Source: Treponema sp. UBA7570 (GTDB taxonomy: Bacteria; Spirochaetota; Spirochaetia; Treponematales; Treponemataceae). Taken from it: a stretch of 61,199 bases of DNA. Made by a program: the position numbers and the translations under genes. Of the stretch, positions 23,502-31,533 are shown piece by piece. Location of the stretch: the NCBI GenBank assembly GCA_002477955.1, contig DLLE01000028.1, positions 1-61,199 on the forward strand, in the 5' to 3' direction. Every line of letters begins with the position of its first letter. Within the stretch, counting starts at the first letter, position 1. Below the pieces are notes generated by a model, which worked only from the letters and a program-made list of their open reading frames with translations, made no database searches and was not told the DNA's origin.

Positions 23502-25103
23502 ATGTCGGTTTCAGGAAAAAACATAAACTGGGAAAACCTTTCTTCCCTCGAATCATTTAAAAAGCTTCAGTCCTTAAAAGGCGCGGTAAACATTGCGAAG
23601 GAGCTTTCTTCGCCAGAAGCTCAAAAACGCGTTAAAGATTTTTCCGTAAAAATGGGCGCAGGCCTTGCTTTCAACTACGCAGCAAAGCAGGTTGACGAAA
23701 AAATCTTAAAAGTTCTCGCTGAACTTTCAGACGAAGCGCAGCTCACTCAAAAATTTGAAGCGCTTTACAACGGCGAAGTCGTAAACACAGGAGAAAAACG
23801 TCTTGTTCTGCATCACCTTACCCGCGGACAGCTCGGAGACAAGGTTATTGCCGACGGAACAGACAAACGCGAATTTTACAAAACTGAACAGAAAAAAATT
23901 GCAGATTTTGCAGAAAAAGTTCATTCTGGAAAGCTCACAAACGAAAAAGGCGAAAACTTTACAACAGTCGTTCAAATCGGCATCGGCGGCAGCGATTTAG
24001 GTCCAAGAGCAATGTATCTTGCTCTCGAGAACTGGGCAAAAGCAAATAATTCTTTCAAAATGGAAGCAAAGTTCATTTCAAATGTTGATCCTGACGATGC
24101 CTCGGCAGTTTTAAATTCGACAGACATTTCGCGCTCAATTTTTATTCTCGTTTCAAAATCTGGAACAACCCTCGAGACACTTACAAACGAAGCCTTTGTA
24201 AAAGACGCGCTCAAAAAAGCAGGCTTAAATCCAGCCCTGCACATGATTGCAGTCACCAGCGAAACTTCGCCTTTAGCCCACAATCCGGACTATCTCGAAG
24301 CCTTTTACATGGACGACTATATCGGAGGACGCTATTCTTCCACTTCTGCTGTCGGAGGAGCAGTTCTTTCCCTTGCATTCGGAGCAAATGTATTTGCAGA
24401 CTTTTTGGAAGGAGCCGCCGAAGAAGACAAGCTTGCTACAAACCCAAAAATTCAGGAAAATCCTGCTTTGCTAGACGCCTTGATTGGCATTTATGAGCGC
24501 AATGTCCAGGAATATCCGTCAACAGCGGTTCTTCCGTACAGCCAGGCCCTGAGCCGTTTTCCTGCGCACTTGCAGCAGCTCGATATGGAATCAAACGGAA
24601 AATCTGTAAATCGCTTTGGTCAAAAAATTGACTATGTAACCGGTCCTGTAATTTTTGGTGAACCAGGAACAAACGGACAGCATTCTTTCTACCAGCTTTT
24701 ACACCAGGGAACAAATATAGTTCCTCTCCAGTTTATTGCGTTCAAAAACAACCAGACAAAGGTTGACGTGACAATCGAAGGCTCAACAAGCCAGCAAAAA
24801 CTAGATGCAAACGTAACTGCACAGATAATGGCATTTGCCTGCGGAAAAACTGACGCAGATCCAAACAAGGCATTTGCAGGAGGAAGACCTTCAAGCCTCA
24901 TTTACGGCCCAGCGCTCAACCCAAAAACGCTTGGAGCGCTTCTCGCCCACTACGAAAACAAAGTAATGTTCCAGGGATTTGTATGGAATATAAACAGTTT
25001 TGACCAGGAAGGCGTACAACTCGGAAAAAAACTTGCAAAAAAAGTGCTTGCAAAAGAGACTGACGGCGCTCTAAAAGCATACGCACAACTGCTAGACTTG
25101 TAG
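23502..25103 (+). CDS. pgi: Glucose-6-phosphate isomerase
   Basis: This 533-residue enzyme interconverts glucose-6-phosphate and fructose-6-phosphate in glycolysis. Signature motifs are 'VVQIGIGGSDLGPRAM', 'VSKSGTTLETLTNE', 'GGRYSSTSAVGG' and 'GEPGTNGQHSFYQLLHQGT'. Start at 23502 follows the AGGAG at 23481-23485; a frame extending to 23331 would translate the structured leader and is rejected. A strong terminator follows the stop codon. Confidence 0.96.
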   Translation: MSVSGKNINWENLSSLESFKKLQSLKGAVNIAKELSSPEAQKRVKDFSVKMGAGLAFNYAAKQVDEKILKVLAELSDEAQLTQKFEALYNGEVVNTGEKRLVLHHLTRGQLGDKVIADGTDKREFYKTEQKKIADFAEKVHSGKLTNEKGENFTTVVQIGIGGSDLGPRAMYLALENWAKANNSFKMEAKFISNVDPDDASAVLNSTDISRSIFILVSKSGTTLETLTNEAFVKDALKKAGLNPALHMIAVTSETSPLAHNPDYLEAFYMDDYIGGRYSSTSAVGGAVLSLAFGANVFADFLEGAAEEDKLATNPKIQENPALLDALIGIYERNVQEYPSTAVLPYSQALSRFPAHLQQLDMESNGKSVNRFGQKIDYVTGPVIFGEPGTNGQHSFYQLLHQGTNIVPLQFIAFKNNQTKVDVTIEGSTSQQKLDANVTAQIMAFACGKTDADPNKAFAGGRPSSLIYGPALNPKTLGALLAHYENKVMFQGFVWNINSFDQEGVQLGKKLAKKVLAKETDGALKAYAQLLDL

Positions 25104-25112
25104 TCTAAAAAC

Positions 25113-25145
25113 AAAAAAGGCTTCTGCAATGCAGAAGCCTTTTTT
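25113..25145. terminator. Bidirectional terminator between pgi and tRNA-Leu
   Basis: The perfect stem GGCTTCTGC-aat-GCAGAAGCC is flanked by A6 and T6. It ends both pgi (plus) and the tRNA-Leu transcript (minus). Confidence 0.9.
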
Positions 25146-25232
25146 GCCGAGAACCGGAATCGAACCGGCACGGCCGTTTGACTTGCCGAGGGATTTTAAG
25201 TCCCTTGTGTCTACCTATTCCACCATCTCGGC
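25145..25232 (-). tRNA. tRNA-Leu (UAA)
   Basis: On the minus strand the acceptor stem is GCCGAGA/TCTCGGC, with discriminator A. The anticodon loop CTTAAAA gives anticodon UAA between AGGGA and TCCCT. The long variable arm and 'GGTTCGATTCC' T-loop are typical of tRNA-Leu. CCA is not encoded. A terminator follows at once. Confidence 0.95.
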
Positions 25233-25317
25233 ATTATCTTTCATAGAGAAAAATAACTTAATTAGTGTAGCAAATACAAGATAATTTTTCAAGTCGGTTT
25301 TTAGATTTTAGGATTTT

Positions 25318-25450
25318 TTCAAGGCAAGGCATATGGAGCACCGCCGGAGGCGGCCACTGGACTGAACGGAATAAAATGGAGTGAAGGAAGCGGCTGGAGC
25401 GAAAGCGCAAGTGCGGAACATGCCGGTTTTGCAAAGCAAAATGCCCCTAG
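25318..25450. repeat. GC-rich intergenic island, family 2 copy A
   Basis: It shares 'GGCAAGGC.TATGG.GC', 'GGAGCGAAAGCGCAAG' and 'GCCGGTTTTGCA' in the same order with 38160-38360. It fills the gap between tRNA-Leu and tatD together with the tatD promoter. Confidence 0.65.
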
Positions 25451-25470
25451 ATTAAAAATTTGCGCTCTAT

Positions 25471-25498
25471 TTTACAACGCTGCGAATTTTGATAAAAT
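25471..25498 (+). promoter_or_regulatory. Promoter of tatD, leaderless spacing
   Basis: TTTACA (5 of 6 consensus), a 16-base spacer and TAAAAT that ends 6 bases before the ATG. Confidence 0.55.
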
Positions 25499-25504
25499 CG
25501 AGCT

Positions 25505-26377
25505 ATGTTCAGCGATACTCATTTTCATTTTCATCATCTTACAGAAGAACGCAATCTTGACGGCCAGGCAATTCTCAAGGCTTTGGCTGAGCGCGACACT
25601 TTTTTTGGTCTGGATATTGGCACCAAGGCGGACGACCTTTTTCCGCGAAAGAATGCAATTGCCAGCGCGATTTCTGGACTTTCGGACGAACTCAAGAAAA
25701 AAACAGAAAAATTTATTCAGTTTTCGGCAGGAATCTGGCCTGATGTCGGCGCAATCAAAAACAGAGACGAAGACATTGCCCGGCTTGAGGAAAATATCAG
25801 ACTATTTAACAAAAACACTCCTAAAAAAATTATTGCAATCGGAGAATGCGGTCTTGACCACCACTGGAATCCTTCGGGAGCTGACGGCCGGTGCGAAGAA
25901 GATTTTGACAAAAAAACATTCAACGGAGAGCTGGAACTTTTTCAGATGCAGATTGAGCTTGCAAAAAAAATGGAGCTTCCGTTGATTGTGCACAGCCGCG
26001 ACGCTTTTGAAGGCACAATCGGCTGCCTCAAAAATATGGATTTTCACAACGGAATTATTCACTGCTACAGCTACGGACTGGAAGAAGCAAGAAAATTCTT
26101 GGATGAAGGCTGGTATCTGGCTTTTGGAGGCGGAACAACTTACACTAAAAAATCAAAAATGGAAGAAATGCTCGCCTTGCTCCGCTACGTTCCTGACGAC
26201 CGCATTTTAATGGAAACAGATGCCCCTTATTTGGCGCCAGTTCCGTTCAGAGGGCAGACAAATACTCCTGTCTTAATCGAGCATTGCTATAATTTTGTTG
26301 CAAATGCAAGAAAAACAAGTCCGCAGCAATTGAGCGGACTTGTGGACAAAAACATAAAAATTTTATTTAACCTGTGA
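25505..26377 (+). CDS. tatD: TatD-family metal-dependent deoxyribonuclease
   Basis: This is a 290-residue TIM-barrel hydrolase. Metal ligands are visible in 'FSDTHFHFHH' (HxH), 'GECGLDHHW' (Glu), 'IVHSRDA' (His), 'IIHCYS' (His) and 'METDAPYLAP' (Asp). TatD enzymes act as 3'-5' exonucleases in DNA repair and fragmentation. The 3' end overlaps the convergent unknown gene by 15 bases. Confidence 0.92.
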   Translation: MFSDTHFHFHHLTEERNLDGQAILKALAERDTFFGLDIGTKADDLFPRKNAIASAISGLSDELKKKTEKFIQFSAGIWPDVGAIKNRDEDIARLEENIRLFNKNTPKKIIAIGECGLDHHWNPSGADGRCEEDFDKKTFNGELELFQMQIELAKKMELPLIVHSRDAFEGTIGCLKNMDFHNGIIHCYSYGLEEARKFLDEGWYLAFGGGTTYTKKSKMEEMLALLRYVPDDRILMETDAPYLAPVPFRGQTNTPVLIEHCYNFVANARKTSPQQLSGLVDKNIKILFNL

Positions 26378-26890
26378 GTAAAGGGAAGACATTGTGTCCC
26401 TCCATTCTCCGCGTTCGCTGTCCCGCGCTTCCCATTCAATTTCTTTAACTATTGAAAAATGGCGCATGTCGTGAACATTGTCAAAATGAAGAACCGCAAA
26501 TTTTCCGTTTCCAATGTAAGTTACTTTTTCGTTCGGTCCAGGTTTTTCCTGCTCAGAAAGCTGTTTTAACACGCAGTCAAAGTGAACGGGCTTTCCATCT
26601 CCACGGTTATTTATTGCGCTTGCTATATCGTTTATCTGCTCGCCACAGATTGCGCATTTTACCACAGCTGTCTTAAAAGCCCTGATTGCTTCAGCCTGCT
26701 TTTGAATTTCTGCGCTCGTTACAGCTCTTTGCGCAAAAGAAGGACGATTTTTTTCTTGTTTTGAATTTTTATTAAAAGAATTTGAACCGTTCTGGTAATT
26801 AGTTGAATTAGATTTTTCTCCATAAGAGGAAGAACTTCTTGAACTCCAGTTTCCGCGATTTTTACCACGGCGATGATTATCTCGTACCAT
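26363..26890 (-). CDS. Cys-rich (probable zinc-binding) protein with Asn/Ser-rich N-terminus
   Basis: This is a 175-residue protein. Residues 1-55 are basic and then Asn/Ser-rich low complexity ('RRGKNRGNWSSRSSSSYG'). A compact domain follows with 'VVKCAICGEQI' (CxxC) and 'PVHFDCVLKQL' (HxxC), which together could bind one zinc ion, then 'VTYIGNGKFAVLHFD'. A nucleic-acid binding role is possible but not shown. GGGAG precedes the ATG. It ends the long minus-strand run that begins at rpsP and overlaps the gene before it by 14 bases. Confidence 0.75.
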   Translation of the reverse strand: MVRDNHRRGKNRGNWSSRSSSSYGEKSNSTNYQNGSNSFNKNSKQEKNRPSFAQRAVTSAEIQKQAEAIRAFKTAVVKCAICGEQINDIASAINNRGDGKPVHFDCVLKQLSEQEKPGPNEKVTYIGNGKFAVLHFDNVHDMRHFSIVKEIEWEARDSERGEWRDTMSSLYSQVK

Positions 26891-27059
26891 GTTTTCTCCC
26901 GTCGTATACAGTCTCGCTGTCTTCCACCAATTTTCGGCTCAAAACCTGTGCAATGCGCTGCACGGCAAAATCCACGTATTCTGAATCATGAATTTTCCGC
27001 CTCAACTCCAACACACGGTCAGAAAACTGGTTATTTACAGATTTTGAAATTGCAGTCAT
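26877..27059 (-). CDS. Small helical protein, unknown
   Basis: This 60-residue protein (MTAISKSVNNQFSDRVLELR...) is predicted to be helical and charged. It is supported as a gene by a CGGAG ribosome site and by overlap at both ends: 4 bases with yraN upstream and 14 bases with the next gene downstream. Translational coupling is likely. No family is recognised. Confidence 0.65.
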   Translation of the reverse strand: MTAISKSVNNQFSDRVLELRRKIHDSEYVDFAVQRIAQVLSRKLVEDSETVYDGRKHGTR

Positions 27060-27454
27060 ACAAGCTCCGAGAAAGCATCTTCGATATGATAAACAGGTTC
27101 CAACTCCGGCACATCAATTGCCAGAACGTCAAAACGAATTTTGCTGTTATTATATTGTCGATGTTTTGCAAGAAAGAATTTAGAAGTTTCGATTATTCTT
27201 TTTTGCTTTCTCAGATTTAATTCATGCGCTAGCGTTTCAAGTCCGCCGCTTGGCAAGGTTTTTACTTCTGCAAAAACGAGCAAGTCTGATTTTTGTGCTA
27301 TTATATCAATTTCTCCGAATCTTGTCCGCCAATTACGGGCAATAATCTTATAACCTCTTGATTCCAAAAACAGCACGGCCCTGTTTTCTCCGTCATTTCC
27401 AACGCTGCGTTTTGAGGGATGTACAAAAAAAATAGAATCTGAGAGTCTTGTCAA
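27056..27454 (-). CDS. yraN: YraN/UPF0102 family endonuclease-like protein
   Basis: This is a 132-residue protein of the YraN family with the PD-(D/E)xK nuclease-like core: 'GNDGENRAVLFLESRGYKIIARNWRT' then 'GEIDIIAQ' and 'LVFAEVKT' (E...D...ExK), and a C-terminal 'RFDVLAI'. The cellular role is unknown; the fold resembles Holliday-junction resolvases. The start is a TTG four bases after the stop of the preceding gene. In many bacteria yraN lies near rnhB and the rplS operon, as here. Confidence 0.88.
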   Translation of the reverse strand: MTRLSDSIFFVHPSKRSVGNDGENRAVLFLESRGYKIIARNWRTRFGEIDIIAQKSDLLVFAEVKTLPSGGLETLAHELNLRKQKRIIETSKFFLAKHRQYNNSKIRFDVLAIDVPELEPVYHIEDAFSELV

Positions 27455-27458
27455 ACCG

Positions 27459-27737
27459 CTAAATTTCCTCTAATTCTTCAACTTCCGCAACATCATCAAA
27501 ATTTTCGTCCAGGGTTAAATTTTCGCTGTCAATTTTGTGGCCAAAAGACAAAAGATATGGAATTTTCCAGCGTTTTAGAGCATCGATATGGTACTGTTTT
27601 GCGGTTTTTCGTTCTGCCAAAAACATATTCTTTCCATCGTCAAAAAAAACAGGCGCAGAAAAACGCACGCCCAACTGGATTTCAGAACAAGAAATTTTCA
27701 AATAATTTTTGTCTAGAGCGGAACTCATTGCTGCCAT
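27459..27737 (-). CDS. Conserved-looking 92-residue protein, unknown
   Basis: Soluble, with an acidic C-terminal tail (DVAEVEELEEI). The core 'IQLGVRFSAPVFFDDGKNMFLAERKTAKQYHIDALKRW' is beta-alpha in character. No family is recognised. It starts 2 bases after the stop of the FlhB-like gene, with GGAAG 9 bases before the ATG, so it is surely in the same transcript. Confidence 0.7.
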   Translation of the reverse strand: MAAMSSALDKNYLKISCSEIQLGVRFSAPVFFDDGKNMFLAERKTAKQYHIDALKRWKIPYLLSFGHKIDSENLTLDENFDDVAEVEELEEI

Positions 27738-27739
27738 AA

Positions 27740-27997
27740 TTACAACTTCCTTTCTGCCGATGAAATAAAAGCAAAAATATTTGCAATCGCTTCGTACAGG
27801 CTTTCTGGAATTATCTGTCCAACATTTTCTACAGAAAGCACATTTACAAGGTTTTCATTTTCTACAACAGGAATTTTGTTTTGCCGGGCAATTTCAAGCA
27901 TTTTTTCTGCTGCAAAACCTTGTCCGCTTGCAGCAATGAACGGTGCAACGGCATTTTCTGGATATTTTAGGCAGACGGCTTTTTGTTTTTTTTCCAT
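27740..27997 (-). CDS. FlhB C-terminal-like export-switch protein (YlqH type)
   Basis: This 85-residue protein matches the cytoplasmic C-terminal domain of the FlhB/YscU export-switch family: 'AVCLKYPENAVAPFIAASGQGFAAEKMLEIARQNKIPVVENENLVNVL' and 'GQIIPESLYEAIANIFAFI'. The membrane domain and the NPTH autocleavage site of true FlhB are absent. B. subtilis has an equivalent small protein (YlqH) in the same genomic context after trmD-rplS. The ATG shares its A with the TGA stop of the FliK-like gene (TGATG), and GGAG lies 7 bases upstream. Confidence 0.85.
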   Translation of the reverse strand: MEKKQKAVCLKYPENAVAPFIAASGQGFAAEKMLEIARQNKIPVVENENLVNVLSVENVGQIIPESLYEAIANIFAFISSAERKL

Positions 27998-29073
27998 CAC
28001 GCTTCTCCATCAAAAATACCAAGCTCCGTATTTTCTGCCGCAAAACCTTCAAGCTCTTCAAAATCTGCCGATTCTATAGAACTAAAGGGAAAAAAAGTTT
28101 TTAACTTTTCATTCATAAATTGCAAAACACTGTCAGAAGCATTCTTTAATGCAAATTTTATTGCATTTACTTTGTTCTCCATTAAATATAACACAAACGA
28201 ATAGGATTTCTGTGAATTTTTACAATTTATTAGCAATTTCTTAATGCATTTTTTATCATCGGAAAGCAAAACTCTAATTACTCCAAAATAACCGTTAAAA
28301 CTCCATTCAAACGGCAGAACAATCCAATGGCTTTCAGCGCTGTTTTTGGGTTTTAGAGAATTGAATAAAGAAAGCGGTCCGCATTCATTTTTCCGGGCAC
28401 TTTCAAAAACAGTTTCAAAATATTCTTTTATGTCGTCCGAATTTATTTTTTCTTCGCCGGATTTTTTTTCAAAAAAAGAATTTTCGTCATTCTCTCTATT
28501 CTTTTTTCCTGAATTTTCTTCATCGTAAAAATTTCTTGTAACCGCTTCAACTGCAAAATCTGTCGGTGAGAGGCCTTTTTCTCCGAGCAAAAGCGCAACC
28601 TGCGATTTTTGAATATCTTTTTTTTCGTTTTTTTGTCCGCGCAATAGAGAATTTTTTAGCTTTGAAGGCTCAATTTTAATTCCCATTTCGAGCGCAAACT
28701 GAATCAGCCGCAAGCTTTCAGGAATTACAGGAAGTCCAAGCGTTATAAGCATGTTTTTTAAATCTGGATTGGAAGAATCAAAATTTTTTAGGTTAAAAGT
28801 TTCAAGTCCGCTGTTTTTTGCGCTTTCCAAAACTTCTTTTAGAAAAACTTTTCCATCTTTTACAAAAATCTGCGCTTTAAAAACCTGTCCGGGCAAAAGT
28901 GATTTTTGTGATTGAACACGAAACTTATGTCCTGCAAAGCTCACCGCATAAAAACCAGATTTTTCTTTAGAAATTACACGGGCCTTAACAACACTTCCGT
29001 CATGCAAAGATGAAGATATATTTTTTTGAGAAAAACCATTATTGCCGCTTACAACTTGAACTGATGAATACAT
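27997..29073 (-). CDS. FliK-like (YlqG type) protein
   Basis: This is a 358-residue soluble protein. The N-terminal half has an OB-like 'GSVVKARVISKEKSGFYAVSFAGHKFRVQS' and a helical region. The middle is a Lys/Glu/Ser-rich linker. The C-terminal 'HWIVLPFEWSFNGYFGVIRVLLSDD...' resembles the C-terminal domain of hook-length control proteins. Together with the FlhB-like gene it matches the ylqG-ylqH pair next to rplS in Bacillus. A terminator's T run abuts the start codon and no ribosome site precedes it, so the start or the expression mode is unusual. Family assignment is partly from context. Confidence 0.65.
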   Translation of the reverse strand: MYSSVQVVSGNNGFSQKNISSSLHDGSVVKARVISKEKSGFYAVSFAGHKFRVQSQKSLLPGQVFKAQIFVKDGKVFLKEVLESAKNSGLETFNLKNFDSSNPDLKNMLITLGLPVIPESLRLIQFALEMGIKIEPSKLKNSLLRGQKNEKKDIQKSQVALLLGEKGLSPTDFAVEAVTRNFYDEENSGKKNRENDENSFFEKKSGEEKINSDDIKEYFETVFESARKNECGPLSLFNSLKPKNSAESHWIVLPFEWSFNGYFGVIRVLLSDDKKCIKKLLINCKNSQKSYSFVLYLMENKVNAIKFALKNASDSVLQFMNEKLKTFFPFSSIESADFEELEGFAAENTELGIFDGEA

Positions 29074-29110
29074 AAAAAAACCCGGAACTTTTATGAACCG
29101 GGCTAAAAAA
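29074..29110 (-). terminator. Terminator after rplS, abutting the next start codon
   Basis: On the minus strand AGCCCGG and CCGGGTT pair, followed by seven T, and the next three bases are the ATG of the FliK-like gene. Confidence 0.75.
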
Positions 29111-29128
29111 ACTTAAGACAGATTTAAA

Positions 29129-29608
29129 TTACTTCTTTTTTGCTTTTGCAGCAGCTTCAGCAGCCTTTGCCTCAGCAGCTTTTGCGTCTGCATTGATTGA
29201 TGCTTCTGCAATGTCAGCAGCTTTGTTTGCAGCACGTGATGCAGCAATACGAGCGTTTGCTTTTGGTCCAAGAAGCTCCTTAATTCTTGCACCCTTACCA
29301 ACCTTGCCGCGGAGGTAGTAAATTTTAGACTGACGAACTTTACCAGTCTTCAAGATTTCTACTTTGATTACACGTGGGCTGTATACAGGGAATACACGTT
29401 CAACACCTACGCCGTAAGAAGTCTTGCGAACTGTAAATGTCTTGCGAACTCCAGAACCCTTAATGCAAATTACAACGCCTTCATATTTCTGAATACGTTT
29501 TACTTTGCCTTCGATAATTTCAAAGTGAACAACTACAGTATCACCTACTTTGTAAAGCAAAGCGTTCTCTTTTTTCTGCTGCTCTTCAATAGTCTTAATA
29601 AGATCCAT
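29129..29608 (-). CDS. rplS: 50S ribosomal protein L19 with C-terminal extension
   Basis: This is a 159-residue L19, at the 30S-50S interface. The core (residues 1-115) is standard: 'GDTVVVHFEIIEGKVKRIQKYEGVVICIKGSGVRKTFTVRK', 'GVGVERVFPVYSPRV' and 'KIYYLRGKVGKGARIKE'. About 40 extra residues form an Ala/Lys/Glu-rich helical tail ('AAEAKAAEAAAKAKKK') beyond the usual ~115-residue length. AGGAG precedes the ATG; the gap to trmD is 2 bases. Confidence 0.95.
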   Translation of the reverse strand: MDLIKTIEEQQKKENALLYKVGDTVVVHFEIIEGKVKRIQKYEGVVICIKGSGVRKTFTVRKTSYGVGVERVFPVYSPRVIKVEILKTGKVRQSKIYYLRGKVGKGARIKELLGPKANARIAASRAANKAADIAEASINADAKAAEAKAAEAAAKAKKK

Positions 29609-29610
29609 TG

Positions 29611-30405
29611 TTATACTCCTGATTTATCCGCAGCTTTTCTGCCACGGCGTTTTCTGCTTTCATGCTTTTGAAAGTGCATGTCAGTCAGTTCCTCAATCAT
29701 TTTTTCAGCTTCTGAAGTAAGCTGCCCTCTCAACCTTGCCTGAACGATTAAGTCCGGTCTGTTTGCAAGCGTTTTTTGAAGTTGCTTTTTCAGCCGCCAC
29801 TTTCGGATCAATTCATGGTTGCCACCGGTTAAAACATCCGGAACTTCCATTCCCCTGTATACTTTCGGGTGAGTATACTGCGGATATTCCAAAAGTCCGC
29901 CAGAATAACTTTCCTCTTCCAGTGATTCGTGAGTAATAACATCATCAACCAGCCGATAAACAGCATCGATTACAACGGTTGCGGCTACTTCTCCGCTGGA
30001 CATAACGTAATCTCCAATGGAAATTTCGTCATCTACGTACTCATCAATTATACGCTGGTCAATACCTTCGTATCTTCCGCATATAAGGACAATTTCGTCC
30101 TTCTGACTAAGTTCCTGCGCCTTTGACTGAGTAAACGGCTTACCAGAAGGTGTAACATATATTACATGCTTTTTGTAAGCTTTAACGCTGTCCAATGCGC
30201 GCCCGAGAGGTTCCGCCATCATCAACTGACCGGCTCCGCCTCCATACGGTTTGTCATCACAAGTCTTGTGTCTATCAAAGGCAAAATCCCTGATATTCAC
30301 TAAATCGTAAGCAATAATTCCCTTTTCAACCGCCTTCGCCATGATTGAGGCTTCAAAAAATGCGCGCGGAATCTCAGGAAACAAGGTCAGCACAGTAAAT
30401 TTCAT
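29611..30405 (-). CDS. trmD: tRNA (guanine-N1)-methyltransferase
   Basis: This 264-residue SPOUT enzyme methylates G37 of tRNAs and prevents +1 frameshifting. The knot motifs are 'VYVTPSGKPFTQ'-like strands, 'LICGRYEGIDQRIIDEYVDDEISIGDYVMSSGE' and 'YTHPKVYRGMEVPDVLTGGNHE'. A ribosome site TGGAG lies within the end of rimM. The C-terminus has a short basic tail 'KHESRKRRGRKAADK'. Confidence 0.96.
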   Translation of the reverse strand: MKFTVLTLFPEIPRAFFEASIMAKAVEKGIIAYDLVNIRDFAFDRHKTCDDKPYGGGAGQLMMAEPLGRALDSVKAYKKHVIYVTPSGKPFTQSKAQELSQKDEIVLICGRYEGIDQRIIDEYVDDEISIGDYVMSSGEVAATVVIDAVYRLVDDVITHESLEEESYSGGLLEYPQYTHPKVYRGMEVPDVLTGGNHELIRKWRLKKQLQKTLANRPDLIVQARLRGQLTSEAEKMIEELTDMHFQKHESRKRRGRKAADKSGV

Positions 30406-30409
30406 GGAA

Positions 30410-31033
30410 TTACTCCAGAATCCAGAGGTGCATCAACTGGATACACTTGTTTTTTATGTCAATATTTCTTACGAACTTAGGATTAAATGGAACGTAAACC
30501 GTTTTCACTGTTTTCCCGTCTGCAAGATATTTGACGTTTTGAACAAGCAAGTCACAGTTCTCGGCCAGTAAAATCTCAAGGAGATTTCCAGAACCGCCTT
30601 CAATTACGTCTGTGATTGTTCCCACTGTTACAGGTTTACCCACAGCAGGCGCAGTCCAAACTGCCAATCCGTCATCGCCCTGTTCAGGATAAAAGTTAAG
30701 GGCACAATTTTTAAGGTCTTCAATATACCACTCGTTTTTTCCGAGTTTTTTGGCATATTTCCGTGGTACTACAATCTGCCATCCGCTGAGCTTACGAACA
30801 TCTTCGGGTGAGTCTATTCCCACGAGTTTTAAATACAAGGTACCGGCGCCTTCACTAACCGACTCAACCTTACAAAGTTTTGAGTCTCCTGTCTTACCGT
30901 TCCTTAAAGTTACCTCCTTCATTGAATAGAAATGCTCAAATTCACCGGAAGTACTTTCTACTTTCATATTACCCGAAATTCCATGAGAACCGCGGATAAA
31001 TCCTACAATAAACTGTTCAGTCTGTTCTGCCAT
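30410..31033 (-). CDS. rimM: 16S rRNA processing protein RimM
   Basis: This is a 207-residue RimM, which assists maturation of the 30S head and binds S19. It has the N-terminal barrel 'VGFIRGSHGISGNMKVES' and the PRC-barrel 'EWYIEDLKNCALNFY...VGTIDVIEGGSGNLLEI'-like region (written in sequence as GTITDVIEGGSGNLLEI), ending 'VKTVYVPFNPKFVRNID'. Its place between the KH protein and trmD is the usual order. Confidence 0.94.
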   Translation of the reverse strand: MAEQTEQFIVGFIRGSHGISGNMKVESTSGEFEHFYSMKEVTLRNGKTGDSKLCKVESVSEGAGTLYLKLVGIDSPEDVRKLSGWQIVVPRKYAKKLGKNEWYIEDLKNCALNFYPEQGDDGLAVWTAPAVGKPVTVGTITDVIEGGSGNLLEILLAENCDLLVQNVKYLADGKTVKTVYVPFNPKFVRNIDIKNKCIQLMHLWILE

Positions 31034-31036
31034 TAA

Positions 31037-31270
31037 CTAATCCAAGATTTCAAGACTATAACGTCTTCCGTCTTTTGAAGCAGACGCACTTAAAACAGTA
31101 CGCAAAGCTTTTGCAATACGGCCGTATTTACCGATCACCTTACCAATATCACCCTGGGCAACACGAAGCTCCAAAACAGGACCACGCTCACCCTCGGTTT
31201 CAGTTACCGAGACTGCACTGGGATCATCGACCAATGATTTTGCAATGTATTCAATCAGGTCTTTTTCCAT
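31037..31270 (-). CDS. khpA: KH-domain RNA-binding protein KhpA
   Basis: This 77-residue KH protein has 'GPVLELRVAQGDIGKVIGKYGRIAKALRTVLSA' with the GxxG-type loop (IGKYGR). KhpA proteins bind RNA, often with KhpB, and affect cell division and translation. Its position between rpsP and rimM is conserved in many bacteria. Confidence 0.94.
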   Translation of the reverse strand: MEKDLIEYIAKSLVDDPSAVSVTETEGERGPVLELRVAQGDIGKVIGKYGRIAKALRTVLSASASKDGRRYSLEILD

Positions 31271-31290
31271 TCCCCGTTACTCCAGTTCAG

Positions 31291-31533
31291 TTATTTGTTA
31301 AGGCCTTTTGTGCTGAAAAGTTTGCGTACAGTGTCTGAAGGCTGAGCGCCAACACTGATCCAGTACTTTGCACGATCTTCTTTTACAGAAAACTGTTCTC
31401 CCGCCGCGATTGGATCGTAAGTTCCAATCTCTTCGATTGTTGTGCCATCACGTGGTTTGCGTGAATCCTGCACTACGATACGGTAAGCTGGACGCTTTTT
31501 TGTACCGAATTTCTTGAGTCTGATTTTGACCAC
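31291..31533 (-). CDS. rpsP: 30S ribosomal protein S16
   Basis: This 80-residue S16 begins MVKIRLKKFGTKKRPAYRIV and contains 'DSRKPRDGTTIEEIGTYDP'. The start is a GTG at 31533: GGAGG lies 5 bases before it and the family N-terminus begins there; an in-frame TTG at 31545 overlaps the ribosome site. A hairpin GGACTT-aaat-AAGTCC sits directly before the ribosome site. It is the first gene of the rpsP-khpA-rimM-trmD-rplS operon. Confidence 0.95.
   Translation of the reverse strand: MVKIRLKKFGTKKRPAYRIVVQDSRKPRDGTTIEEIGTYDPIAAGEQFSVKEDRAKYWISVGAQPSDTVRKLFSTKGLNK

Noticed and set aside
27998..28000. GTG as start of the FlhB-like gene
   Set aside because: The ATG at 27997 overlaps the upstream TGA and has GGAG at the right distance.
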